Source: Emiliania huxleyi CCMP1516 (taxonomy: Eukaryota > Haptophyta > Isochrysidales > Noelaerhabdaceae). From it: a DNA stretch of 64,000 nt. Positions 21,434 to 37,073 of this stretch are shown here, one piece after another. A program made the translations under genes and the position numbers. The notes under the pieces were generated by a model. It saw nothing but the letters and a program-made list of their open reading frames with translations, made no database searches and had not been told where the DNA came from. The stretch is from contig NW_005198966.1 in assembly GCF_000372725.1 (NCBI RefSeq), positions 1,489,507 to 1,553,506 on the forward strand, written 5' to 3'. Positions within the stretch are counted from its first letter, which is position 1; every line of letters starts with the position of its first letter.

Positions 21434-22513
21434 ATGTGGTGGCCAAAGCTCTCGTTGTTCGCGCCTCCGCTCCGCGTCGCCGTCGTTGGAGCGGGCGCCA
21501 TCGGCGGAGAGTTCGCGCTCCGTCACTTTGGCCGGCTCACCGGCACTAGCGTGGTTGGCGTTGTCGACTGCAATGAGGCGGCGGCGAGGAGCCTGGCATC
21601 GAGCGTGGGCTGTCCCTCCTTCACTTCGCTGCGCGAGGCGCTCGAGGCGTGCGATCCCGAGCTGATCTACATCGGCACGCCGCCATCGACGCACCGTGAA
21701 CTAGTGGAGGCGTCCCTCGCCGCCGACTGCCACGTGCTCCTCGAGAAGCCGCTCGCCGCCTCTGGCGCGGACGGCGACGCCATCGTCGCCGCGGCCGAAG
21801 CCGCCGCGTCGCGGGGCGTGCTGCTCGGCCTCAACATCGGGATGCGGTGGAACGAGGCGCAGGTCCGGATGCGGCAGCTCGCCCTCGAGGAGCGCGCCGT
21901 CGGCCGCCTGAGCGGCGGCTCGCTGGAGCTGCACTTTGCCGCGTGGCCGCGGCCGTGGCAGAGGGTGCCGTGGTGCGCGGGCCGGGCGGAGGGCGGCCCG
22001 CTGCGCGAGGTGGGCACACACTTTCTCTTCGGGCTGCAAGAGATCTTCGGCGCGCGCTGCGTGCGGCGGGTGCGGGCCACGGTGACGTACCCGGCGGACC
22101 GGCGGCTCTGCGAGAGCGGCGCAGAGGGCGAGCTCGAGCTCGATGGACTTGTGCTGGCGCTGCGGGTGACCACGGACGGGTCGGCGACGGAGGAGAGCGG
22201 CGGGGACGACCGGTACGAGCTCCGGCTCGACGGCGAGGGCGGGAGGTCCCTGCTGCTCGAGGACTTCACCTCGCTTCGGCTCGAGCAGCCGCTTCCGCGC
22301 GGTTCGCGGACGATGGTGGAGCGCGCGCCGTACGGAAGGCGCGAGAGCGTCGAGAGCGTGGCGGGTGCCGTGAGGAAGATGCGCGGCGAGCGGGATGGCG
22401 GCTCCGGCCTCCCCGCACCGCGAATCACCGCGCGAGAGGCGAGGGAGGCGCAGGCGGTGCTGGATGCCATCCTCGCCTCGGACGGAGAGTGGGTCGTGCC
22501 AGAGTATTTGTGA
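21434..22513 (+). CDS. Gfo/Idh/MocA-family NAD(P)-dependent oxidoreductase
   Basis: A single-exon gene of 359 residues starting at ATG 21434 (context GGCGATGTGG). The N-terminal Rossmann fold has VAVVGAGAIGG (residues ~14-24), an acidic residue after beta-2 (VVGVVDCNEA), and IYIGTPPSTHRELVE. The family's lysine motif appears as LLEKPLA (about 101-107), where Lys is the catalytic/dinucleotide-contact residue. The C-terminal half carries the usual alpha/beta substrate domain (REVGTHFLFGLQEIFG). Such enzymes oxidise or reduce sugars, inositols or related carbonyl compounds; the substrate cannot be read here. No targeting peptide is evident. Length and motif order fit the family well. No intron, unlike most neighbours. 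Confidence 0.9.
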   Translation: MWWPKLSLFAPPLRVAVVGAGAIGGEFALRHFGRLTGTSVVGVVDCNEAAARSLASSVGCPSFTSLREALEACDPELIYIGTPPSTHRELVEASLAADCHVLLEKPLAASGADGDAIVAAAEAAASRGVLLGLNIGMRWNEAQVRMRQLALEERAVGRLSGGSLELHFAAWPRPWQRVPWCAGRAEGGPLREVGTHFLFGLQEIFGARCVRRVRATVTYPADRRLCESGAEGELELDGLVLALRVTTDGSATEESGGDDRYELRLDGEGGRSLLLEDFTSLRLEQPLPRGSRTMVERAPYGRRESVESVAGAVRKMRGERDGGSGLPAPRITAREAREAQAVLDAILASDGEWVVPEYL

Positions 22514-22958
22514 GTACCACGTAAAGAAAAGGAACAGGTGACACGACGATTGCTGCCGCGCGCGCGCTCTCTCGGGTCTCTGCTCGAAAGCCACACCGCA
22601 CATCGGTCATCGACGCACAAACCAGACGCGGTGCCAGACCACCAAGCACCATCCCGCCACACTCCTACACGCTAGTACCGAGAATTCGTTGACGCATCAA
22701 GAGGCGATGCGTCAACAAATTCTCCCTGCTCCCTCCGTCTCAAGTCTCATCCAGGTCTCATCGGACGACATCGCCGGGGGGGGGGGAGGGGGGGAGGGGG
22801 TCTCTCTCTCCCGCGCGCGCAGTGCACTCTCACGGCGTGTGTCCGCCGGTGGAGGAAGGTGAGAACCTCCGCGCCTCGTTGTTGTCCGCCCTCTGCGCGT
22901 CGCGCTCTTATGGAGCGACTCTGAAACATGCCGGTGAGATCTCGTGCTCGTGCTCTTC
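22514..22958. other. Intergenic with hairpin
   Basis: Contains an 18-bp inverted repeat (22682-22725) and a G-rich tract near 22778-22800. It separates the convergent 3' ends of the oxidoreductase and zf-LSD1 paralogue B. No gene seen. Confidence 0.6.
22682..22725. terminator. Inverted repeat between convergent genes
   Basis: AGAATTCGTTGACGCATC is followed after 6 bp by GATGCGTCAACAAATTCT, one mismatch in 18 bp. Its place between two 3' ends allows a role in 3'-end formation, but it may also be a tiny foldback element. Confidence 0.4.
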
Positions 22959-24362
22959 TCATGGAGCGCAAGCCGCGGGTGCGCCCGACGGCGCAGGCGC
23001 CGGTTCCTGCGCTGGCGGCCAACTGCTCATGGCGTTCACCGGTGCGGGCGCTGATGCAAAAGCGGGCACCTGCGTCGGCGACCAGCTCGTAGCAGGCGCG
23101 GCCGCGGGGGGCGCCGGTGCAGACGCCGTGGCCATCACGCTCAGAGGCGCCTGCCTCATCTGCGGCACCATCGCTGGCGCGTATGCCGCCATGCTGCCCG
23201 GCATAGGCGCGTTCGGCATACCCGTGCTGATGTACTGTGGCGCGAGGTGGTAGCCCTGCATACCGGCGGGCATCGGGTACGTGTTGGGCAGCACGCCGTG
23301 CTCGCGGCTGGTCGGCGACGGCAGGCCCTGATCGGGGGACGAGAATGGGGAAGGGTTCGCACGAGGAGGGCGCAAGTGCGCGACGCTCTCAGGCGCGCTC
23401 ACCGTCGCTCGCTGGCACGTGCGCGACTTGTGCCCGATGCCGCCGCACACCGAGCAGCGCTGCGGCTTGTTCTTGCGCGATGAAGGCATCTGATGGCAGC
23501 GGTGGGGGGCGGCAATGTCGGGCGGGGCCTTGCTTGTGGGCACTCTGCAGGGGGCTTGTATCGCGCCTTGGGCACGCCCGTGTAGACCACGCGGTCGTTC
23601 TCGACCAGCCCAGCTGCAGAGGCGAGCCCGCTCAAGCCGCCCTCGGGTTCCCGGCCCCTCTTCGTCGTCCTCGCGCGCAGCACCATCTCTTGCGTGTCAG
23701 CGAGCTGCCGCATGCCCGTCGTGAGCTGGTCCCTCACGCCGAGGAGGACGGTGTTGTGCGGGTCGGCGGCAAGCATCTGGGGCCGCCGCGGGGTGCGTCA
23801 GGGGCTCGCCGCCGGGGCGTGGCGAGCCCGGGGCGGCGAGGAGTGCGAGGTGTGGGCCCCGCTGTGCGGCCTGCTGCGCCTGCTCGATCTGTTCGCGATG
23901 GTGCGCGCATGTCATCAGGGAGGACTCGAGCTCCGTGGCGGTGGAGTCGAGCTGCTCGGGCCGGTTGCGCTGCTGGCCGACTGCGGGTCCGCCTACGGCC
24001 GCGGCGCACGGGGTTCGAGGTTCTGACTGGCGAGGGCTGCCGCTGAGCGTGAATGCGCCTGCACCTCCGGTGGCAGCCGGCGGCGGCGCCCGAGGAGGCG
24101 GCGCGATCGGCGGCGCATCGCGCGGCGGCATCTGCACATCGAACACGTCGCGGCACGAGTCGCACTGCACGGACGTGATCTCCGCCTGCAGCGCGGCCTG
24201 CAGCGTCGCCCCGCAGCCAGGGCAAGCGAACACGAACGCCTCGGGCGCCTTCGTGCTGGGGTGGCTGGCGGGCTGCTTGCACGGGGCCTCAGTCGCCGCA
24301 TTGGCGTCCACGGTGTTGGCGTCCATCGCACTCAGATGCGACCGGTCCGCCACCGCCGCCAT
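22959..24362 (-). CDS. zf-LSD1 / CCHC zinc-knuckle protein, paralogue B
   Basis: Three exons. 24362..23880 (ATG, MAAVADRSHLSAMDAN) carries CPGCGATLQAALQAEITSVQ then CDSCRDVFDVQMPP, an LSD1-type zinc finger. 23776..23567 starts MLAADPHNTVLLGVRDQLTT. 23489..22959 begins MPSSRKNKPQ with CSVCGGIGHKSRTC, a CX2CX4HX4C zinc knuckle, then a Pro/Ala/Met-rich tail to the stop. Total about 407 residues. Both introns have GC donors (GAGCAG then GCGCAG; CCCAAG then GCGCGA). Paralogue A (16.2-18.0 kb, same strand) shares the exon plan and the DVFDVQMPP finger. The knuckle sequence resembles that preceding MYB-related domains in plants, but no MYB/SANT domain is visible. Probably a nucleic-acid-binding regulator; function inferred from folds only. 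Confidence 0.75.
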
Positions 24363-24716
24363 CGCGAAGCGCGGGCTCTGTCTCAGGGGGGTGGTATGTC
24401 GTTGAGGGGAAGGTGGTATGGAGTCTCGTCGGCGAGGCCGGTGGTGAAATGAGGCGGAGGCGGACGTTTTGCTTTTTCCAATGGAAATCGACGAAGTTTG
24501 TAATCGGCGATCGAGTTTCTCGGGAAGAGTCCTACTTTTCTTGTTCGCCCTCAACGTGCGCCCCCCCCATGATAGACAGAACTTTAGAGTTTGACGCCTC
24601 GTTGTAGTATCGAGTTGACTGATGAGAGTGTGACAGAGCGGTGAGAGGGAGAGGGGGGGAGGGAGAAAGAGGGGAGGGACGAGGGAGGGAGGGAGGGAGC
24701 GAGCGAGCAATGAGAG

Positions 24717-24853
<137 letters not shown>

Positions 24854-24890
24854 TGGGGTGGGGGTCGCAAGACACACTCCCCGACGGCCC

Positions 24891-25331
24891 TTGGCCTGTA
24901 CGAGGTTTTCCGGAAAACAAAAAGGAAAACAGAGGGTCCCCAGCACTTTGCGTTGCCGGAAATTTCCAGGGAAAACAGAGGGTGTTTGGTGCTCCATTCT
25001 GGAAACTCGCGAGTTTCCCTGAGTCTGAGAGCTGGTCTGGGGCAAAATCTGAGGCAAAATTGAGGAATCGACAAAATACCCAGGCGGTCGCAGGGTAATT
25101 TCCAGGTCTACACGGGTTCTCCGCAAAATTCCCGGCATTTTGACGATTTGGCCTAAAATTTGGCTGATTTTGGGGCCCAAACCAGCCTCACTCAGACTCG
25201 GCTCAGAGCCAAAAATTTGACGATTTCCACGGAGTTTTCTCGGGAAAATAGAGAGGAAAAGAGAGGGTGCTGTAGAGAAAAAAGGAAAGGAAAACAGACG
25301 GGGTGCGAGAGGAAAACCTCGTACAGCCTAA
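24891..25331. mobile_element. TIR element, copy 2 (441 bp, non-autonomous)
   Basis: Left end TTGGCCTGTACGAGGTTTTC; right end is its complement with small differences (CTCGTACAGCCTAA). Flanked by a perfect 8-bp duplication GACGGCCC (24883-24890 and 25332-25339). Interior shares CCCCAGCACTTTGCGTT, GTGTTTGGTGCTCCATTCT and CTGAGAGCTGGTCTGGGGC with copy 1 at 2354-2800. No transposase. Confidence 0.92.
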
Positions 25332-25452
25332 GACGGCCCGGGTGGCGGGTGGGACGGTGGGACACCGTTGCGGACCACAACAAAAGTACAAAACCTCTCT
25401 CTCTCGCCTCTCCGTTGCGCGTTGCCGTTGGCGTTGCGGCGTTGCGCGTTGG

Positions 25453-25483
<31 letters not shown>

Positions 25484-25539
25484 TCTCTCGCGTTGGTAGG
25501 GGAGTTGGGAGAGAGAGAGATTGTTGTTTGAGATTTTAG

Positions 25540-25592
25540 AAAACCAACAAGAAATCACGACTCTCACAGTGATTTGGGCTCGGCAGCTTGCC
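25540..25592 (-). repeat. Repeat R3, UTR-only fragment
   Basis: AACCAACAAGAAATCACGAC through CACAGTGATTTGGGCTCGG matches the 3' flanks of the gene tails at 12.2 and 57.3 kb, here without the coding part. Confidence 0.85.
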
Positions 25593-25717
25593 AGCTTGTC
25601 AGTCTTGTCAGTCTTCTTCTTGGAGTTGGTTGGGGGCCCCAGGGTGGCACAATACATAATACGTATAATACAATACGTATTAATACAACAATACAATACA
25701 ATACGTATAATACACTA

Positions 25718-28449
<2,732 letters not shown>

Positions 28450-28974
28450 TGAACTATGATCGCAGCATGTTTCGCGTTTCGAGCTTCGACTCCGAGAGCT
28501 GTCCGCTCTGCCGTCTGCGGCTCGACAGACGAGGACACGGCGCCGCTCACACGTCACAGTCACACACTGGGAGACGGGGACAGGCGCGACAGCGACAGGC
28601 CGCCGGCGCGCGGGCATGCGTGGGGGGCGCATACATGGAAATCTCTGCGCAACATCGGAAGATCCTTGGATTGTAGATCGTAGATGCCTTTTAGAGATCT
28701 CTTAAGTGGCAAATCTCCTGCCAAGAGCAGCAGTAGATTGAACAACTGGTGGAGGCAAATCTTCTCCGGTGTAGATGCTCGAGAGGAGTCTGAGATCTCG
28801 AGTTGGTGCGTGCAGTCGCTTGAGATCTTGCGACAGAGGTGGAGATTCTGACTTCGCGCCAAAGGCGCCTAGAGATCGTGTGGGCCGACTGGAGATTGCA
28901 AAATGGCGCGAAAAGAGTGTGGAGATCCTTTTGCTATGTGAATGAATCCATAGCGCATCTCCTTGAAGGTTTGA

Positions 28975-29190
28975 GCCCCCCTCCTCCCCCGGGCCCCCGA
29001 ATCGAGATTGGAGATTGGAGATTGGAGATGGAGATCGGAGATCTGACTGAATCCGGCCTAAGATGACGACGTTGGAGATTGGAGATTGAAGATGGAGATC
29101 GGAGATCTGACTGGATCCGGCCTAAGATGTAGCGACGCTGGAGGATTGGAGAGTACTGGGGAGATGGAGATCGGAGCCCCCCAGCCCCTA
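28975..29190. repeat. GGAGATT/GGAGATC tandem repeat region
   Basis: GAGATTGGAGATTGGAGATT and a longer unit, GATCGGAGATCTGACTG(A/G)ATCCGGCCTAAGATG, occur twice (about 29030 and 29095). Confidence 0.85.
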
Positions 29191-31213
29191 GTGGTGACTC
29201 ATCGATTTTCTTGTTTTGTTTTTAGACAAAGGTTCTGTGGACTGTGCGCGGACGGCCCGGGGAGCCTCCGGCGCCATTTTAGAAATTCTACCCAGAGGGG
29301 TGGTTGAGGGGTTGAGGGTTGAGCCCCCCCCCTCAACCCTTTAGTTGGGGGTTGAGGCCTCCGGGGCCTATTCACAGGCTCGAGCGTGATCACAAGATAA
29401 ACTGAAACAGGCTGCCAGCCAAAAAATCGCTTCGCCTGCGGCGCGCTCTTGCGCTCCTCGGACCTCGAGCGCAATCCATAAGTAGGAGACGCTCACTGTC
29501 GCCATTCAGGCGCCTGATCTTTCATCAGCAAAGCGATGGCCTACCAGGTACGAATTCAGATGCGCGCCCGGCAGAAGACGCTGTGCCGCATGCAGGAATG
29601 CGCACAGAGAACGGACGGCAAGAGAAGGCAAGGGAAGGAAGAGAAGCGGCTGGTGAAGCTCAGCTCACGGCGTAGTATTGCGTAAGCAACCGCGGTCACT
29701 CACCATCCACGCTGCATCCACGGCAAGAGTCACGGTGAATGCTGCCGCATAAAGCAACAGAGTCGCGCTTGGCGCGATGGTCTTTTCGCGGTTCACGACT
29801 TGACGTTGCACACGGTCATAGACGCAGGATCTATTTGGCGAGTCTCAAGCAGCAAAATTTGCGCGAGAAATTAATGTCGATCCTGAGATCTCAATTTTGG
29901 CGCTAGTTTCGTTTTCTGGTGCATCACGTTCACGACGACTTGCTTGGTCTCATGTAGCTCGACGGCTCTTCGACGGCTCTTTCTGGTTGGATCAGACAGT
30001 GCTATCAGTCAACAACGCAATGCCGAGAGCAGGGCGGCCTTAGAGCAGGGTGGCCTTCGAGCAGGGTCAACTAAGCTCCTGCTGCATTTCGAGCATGGTC
30101 CATGGAAGGCGGCCTTTGCTCAAACCTGTTCGAGTTGGCCTCCGGGAACAAGGGTGCGTGGCCGGCGCGGTCTGTTTCACGTGCTGAGGGCAACGCCATC
30201 AAAATCGCGAACATGGGCCGACATGCCTCCGACATTTCTCAGGGCCCGGACGGAAGCTCTGGCCTCTGCAGACAGCCAGACCGCTCTGCGCGGTCGGACC
30301 GACTTTTTCAGTCAGTCAGTCAGTGTTCAGACTTTACTATTCTGGATACTGAGGGTATGTGCTGCTAGATCTCACTGAGCTGAGCTCGTATCTGCCTTTG
30401 GTAAGCAGTTTTGAGTTCGGTAATGTCTGCGGTAAGCTGTTTCCATGTACAGAGGGCCTTCGAAGCTTCGATGGCTTGTCAGCGCTCCTCGTCTGGGCTT
30501 GGCATCACACCCCTTCCATCCACGCACGTGTACGTGTAGCAAAAGCAAGTACTCGTCAAATGCAGCATCTAAAGAAGACGACATGAATTCACAGAGAATG
30601 TTCACTGCCTTCAGAAGTCTTTGCGCGGGGTGTGTGTGAGCAGCCATTCCGCGTGGCGTGAAGGTTGAAGGGGTCTGTCAACCACTTGGTTGATGGTTGA
30701 GACCTCTGTCAACCCGCTGGTTGACAGTTGAGGCAATTGGCCTCAACCACCGCTCTGAGTAGATAATCTGCGCTCCTCTCGGAGAAGGCGCGGGCGCGAG
30801 AGCGCAGGCCGAGGTCGCCCTTGACGGAGGCGAGGCGCGGCGCGGAGCCGGAGGTAAAGCTATGAAAGCTGAAGCGTGAGGCACTGGCTGTGCGATGTGA
30901 GTTGTCACTCTCGATGACGGAAGCGAGACTCGAGTACTCGACGGTGACGGCGGCGGCGACGGCGCTGGCGGCGGAGGCGCTGGCGGAGAGCTCGGCTACG
31001 GTGGAGGCGGCGGCAGGGCGCACCCAGTCGGAGTCGAGGGCGGCGCAGGCGTCTCGCGCGCTGGTCTGAAGAGCGCCGGCCGTGCGAGACGAGGTATCAC
31101 GCTCGAAGACGAAGGCGAGACTCGGGTCCTCGACGGAACGACGGTACAGCTGACGGCGACGGCGGGCGCCTCGGCCTCCGTTTGGGCAGAGGCCTCAGCT
31201 GGTTGGTTGGCCT

Positions 31214-32124
31214 AATGGTTGGGTAGTAGGGCTAGAGGGTCGCTCTACACTTAGCCTCTGCAGCGAGCGAGCGCTCAACTTAGCCCCCGCACCGAGCCGG
31301 GCTCAGACTTAGACGCTGTATGGTCGGGTGCCATGAACTTAGACGACATAAGGCCAACTCCGGGCAAAACCCGGGTATACCTGAAAAGCCTCCAGGTTTA
31401 CCCGAAAATACCTGGACGCGTCCCGACCAACGTATGCCGCGCACGACGCCATATCGCCTTCTCCCAGGGCCAGTGCGCTACTCACGGCGCGCAACGCCTG
31501 CTCAAGTACGCGCACCGTACCATGTGCTGCCGCTATGCGTGCCGGCGGCTGCGGCGAAGCGGCGGGCGCGGCATGCCGATGGCAGTGCCGACGATGCGGT
31601 TGCGATGTGTTCTGCTTCAAGATCGTGGCGGTGCTTGGCATGCACTTCTGCGATCCCAATCAGCTCATCGCAACGAAGCAGCGCAACAAGCTGGCTGCTG
31701 CCAACAAGGCCCTATGCTTCCTCTCACGCGCGGATCGTTCAAAGAGGACCAGCACACACAGGCTTCACCGTCACACGTTTGATTAAGCTGGAGGAGCTTC
31801 GTGTCATGTGAGAACTGTTTGGCTAGACGTCGCTCAAGAATGAAGGAGCAGCAACGAAAATCGGAAGAGGAGGATGCTGAGGCGGCGATTGCTAAGCATG
31901 AAGAGGATCGATCGCCCGCCGCAGGCGAAGAAAATTTGGGGGCTAGCGCTGTATCGTTGATCACGGTCGGTGGGAGCCTCTGGCCCCAGGCCGTGCCACG
32001 GCCGACTTAGCCCGCATAAGAGGCTGCCGCCGATCTTAGACCGCGTAAGCACCCCAGCGTGCCAGGGTACACTTAGACCCGCTAAGTCTCGAGGCTCAGA
32101 ACTTAGACTACTACCCAACCAGTG
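31214..32124. mobile_element. Probable TIR element (~911 bp)
   Basis: Left TGGTTGGGTAGTAG (31216-31229); right complement CTACTACCCAACCA (32108-32121). TTGGCCT lies immediately outside both ends (31207-31213; 32125-32131), a 7-bp duplication, or 8 bp with one mismatch. Subterminal ACTTAGAC/ACTTAGCC motifs recur at both ends. No transposase recognised. Confidence 0.55.
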
Positions 32125-33400
32125 TTGGCCTTGTGGGCGGCGGCCTCGGCTGTCGCCTCGGCTCCACCTTGGGTACCCGGGTAGTGGCCTCGGCTGTCGC
32201 CTCGGCCTCTTGTGTGACAGCCTCGGCTGGCGCCTTGGCAGCCAGGTCGGGGGCTGCGCCCCCTTCCCCCGGGCCCCCCCACGGTCGGCGCCCCGGAGGA
32301 GAGGTCCGACAGGAGGCTTCGGCGTCGGCCCGCAGCCGATGGCAGTAGTGAAGGAGGCAAGGGGCAGCCGACGGCAACGGAGCTGGGCGGCGACCGGTAG
32401 ACTCGATCGAAGCAACCCCCCCAACACGAGATGGTCCGCATCGTCGGCACCCTCGCTTGGGACTGGGGCAGGGTGGGCGATTTGAAGTTTTAGTTGAGCT
32501 GCGCCGGGTCTCGGCGCCGGCGATGGACGGACCTGTGAGGACGGTTGTAACCCATCCATCGGGCTGCCTTCCGGGAGCGCCTGGCGGCCGTCCTGGAGGC
32601 TGTGCTGATGCAGAGGAGCTGGTGAGCGCAAAATGGCAGGCGCCGTTGATGGAGATCATGTCTGGAAGCGGCTCTGCGGGGACTGGCACTGGTGTTGGTC
32701 CAGAAACAGCGACGGCGAGGATGACGGTTGACGGTGAGCAGGATGGTGAAAACGCAGTAGACTCCGGAGCCGAAGGCGACGCGAGTCTTGGCGCGAGCCA
32801 CGCAGGCCGCAGAGAGAGCGCAAGCGGCGGTGAACCGCTCGCGAGCGCACACAACGAGCTGGCGGGCGGCAGTGAGAAAGTAGTGGACAAAGTCGACGGT
32901 GACGACAAAGATGGAGGTGGCGATGGAGAGGGCGAGCTGGATGATGGGCGGCGCTGAGCCGAAGATGGCGCGGGCGCAGGGGCACAGGCCGGAGACGGCG
33001 CGGGCGCGAGGGCGCAGGCCGAGGTTGTCGTCGAGAGTGACGGGATCGCCAGAGTAGTCGGTGATCAGATTGGTCATTTTTTCGCTGCTGCCTGCTGGGC
33101 GTGGCGGAGATGTCAAACAAAACAACTTGTTTGGTATTGCTAAAAATCTCTCTCTGAGATGTCCGCCATGAGCATGACCTCGGGGGTGGAGTGCACCTCA
33201 CCGTAAGGTACCACGTTTGAGCGCGGAGGCTCAGAGCCGGAGGGTGGCTGGCTCTATGTAGGACTGTAAAGGATCAAAACACTGGGCTTCACGCGAACGC
33301 TCGCAAGGGACGTAGGACGACAAGATTGAGCACAAGGAAGCTCGAGTATTGACATTGGGGGCACGGCGCGGGATGCGCAGTGCTAGTACACTGTGTGTAG

Positions 33401-35516
<2,116 letters not shown>

Positions 35517-36368
35517 CTACGCCATCTTGCCGAGAGAGTAGTCGCAGTCTCTGCCGCCGAGTTCGTCGAGCAGCGCCGCAAAGTCAGTCGTGACCGCCCC
35601 CTCGCCCTCGTTCATGCTCCGCAGGTCAAAGGAGCGACCGCGGTACGCCGGTATCCGCAGCGCCTGCACCAGCACCTCCGCCACGTCCTCGCGCGGGATC
35701 GACCGCTCCCCGACGGTCCGCTCGTCATCGACCCCGAGGACGAGCTGCCGCTTGCCGCCGGGCTCGTTGAGGAGGCCGCCCGGGTGGACAATGGTGAACG
35801 GCACGCCGCTGTCGATGAGGTACTTCTCCGCCTTGCGCTTCCACAGCAGGATGTCGCCACCCTTCGTCGAGCCGTCCGGCAAGCTCTCGCGCCCGAGCGC
35901 GTTCAGCATGTTGCCCGGGTCGGTGCCGCCCATCGAGGAGCAGAGGACGACGTGGATCGCGCCGGCAGCCTTGGCGCCGTCGATCTGCGACTTCTGGCCG
36001 AGCCAATCGACGGCCTCCGGCTGGCCGTTCGGGAAGCCAAAGATGGGGCGGCCCGTCGACTCGTCCGTCTCTCCGCTCGGCGCCGGCTTGGCGCTGGTGC
36101 CAATGATGAGAGCGTCGCAGCCGGCGAGCGCAGCGGCGATGGCGGCCCCGTCGGTGACGTCGGCCACGGTCACCGCATCGGCAGGCACACCCGACTTGAC
36201 CAGCGCCGCCTTGCTCTCCTCGCTCCGCACAATCCCGACCGGCTCAAACTCGGGCAGCGCGAGCAGCTTCCGGAAGGCGTGCTGCCCCGTCTGGCCGCCA
36301 GCGCCGGTCACAGCGACGCGGAGCGCGTCCAGTGGCCCGACCAGGAGCAAGAGGGATAGACGTAACAT
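35517..36368 (-). CDS. Atypical SDR / NmrA-like NAD(P)-binding protein
   Basis: A 283-residue single-exon product starting at ATG 36368..36366. N-terminal hydrophobic MLRLSLLLLVGPLDA looks like a signal or transit sequence. Immediately after it the Rossmann strand reads LRVAVTGAGGQTGQHAFRKL with the TGxxGxxG dinucleotide motif. Next are VADVTDGAAIAAALAGCDAL, a strand IHVVLCSSMGGTDPGN, and WKRKAEKYLIDSGVPFTIVH with the GGLL turn typical of NmrA/atypical SDR proteins such as plant epimerase-like plastid proteins. Substrate unknown. The sequence just upstream of the start (GGGATTTAAGGAGAGGAGTG) is a fragment of dispersed repeat R2, so a repeat may supply its promoter. Convergent with nothing; next gene is divergent at 37.07 kb. 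Confidence 0.85.
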   Translation of the reverse strand: MLRLSLLLLVGPLDALRVAVTGAGGQTGQHAFRKLLALPEFEPVGIVRSEESKAALVKSGVPADAVTVADVTDGAAIAAALAGCDALIIGTSAKPAPSGETDESTGRPIFGFPNGQPEAVDWLGQKSQIDGAKAAGAIHVVLCSSMGGTDPGNMLNALGRESLPDGSTKGGDILLWKRKAEKYLIDSGVPFTIVHPGGLLNEPGGKRQLVLGVDDERTVGERSIPREDVAEVLVQALRIPAYRGRSFDLRSMNEGEGAVTTDFAALLDELGGRDCDYSLGKMA

Positions 36369-37073
36369 CGGGATTTAAGGAGAGGAGTGTGCTCGTCGGC
36401 CTGTGGGCCCTGGCGAGTATAGGCGAGTACAGGATCCAGTACCCGGTACCTAGAGACCACGCCTGCTTTCACAGCACCCTCGCCTCGAGCATGTGCAGCG
36501 AAAAGCATCCTAGCATCCTTTTTCCAGACGGATCCCCCCCTGTGAAAAAGTGAGGCGTGGTCTCTAGAAAATCCCGCCTAAAGGGACGGCGCACCCTTGT
36601 TGGTTAGGCTGTACGAGGTTTTCCTCTCGCACCCCGTCTGTTTTCCTTTCCTTTTTTCTCTACAGCACCCTCTCTTTTCCTCTCTATTTTCCCGAGAAAA
36701 CTCCGTGGAAATCGTCAATTTTTGGCTCTGAGCCGAGTCTGAGGCTGGTTTGGGCCCAAAATCAGCCAAATTTTAGGCCAAATCGTCATTGTCACTTCCT
36801 CCTCTGTCGCGTCGTTCTCTTCTGCCTCGTCCTGCGACGCCGCCGCCTGCCGGCCCTTGTTCTCGCGGCTTCTCCCGCCTTTCGGCGCAACTCCGTCCTC
36901 CTCGCGGCGTATCCTGGCCCCTCGAGTCTATCGAGCTCCCCTCGCGCAAGGACCACATTTCTGACTCACCCTCGATCATTTGGTGAATTTTGTTTTCCAA
37001 AGGAATGTCAGGACACTGCCCTGCTGGTCGGCCGCATCCGCGAAACACAGAGACAGACAACCAACTCTGACCG
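36369..37073. promoter_or_regulatory. Divergent intergenic region built from repeats
   Basis: Between two divergently oriented genes (SDR and FAD enzyme). It consists of an R2 fragment (36369-36392), a TIR-element fragment (36604-36787) and a longer R2 fragment (36788-36975), leaving under 350 bp of unique sequence. Promoters for both genes must lie within or beside these repeats. Confidence 0.55.
36604..36787 (-). mobile_element. TIR element fragment (copy 3, one end only)
   Basis: Begins with the intact terminal repeat TTAGGCTGTACGAGGTTTTC and continues as the reverse complement of the right half of copy 2 down to GGCCAAATCGTCA. It is then cut off and joined to an R2 repeat. Confidence 0.88.

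Noticed and set aside
22822..23253. Plus-strand frame over zf-LSD1 paralogue B exon 3
   Set aside because: Antisense to a better-supported exon with a zinc knuckle.
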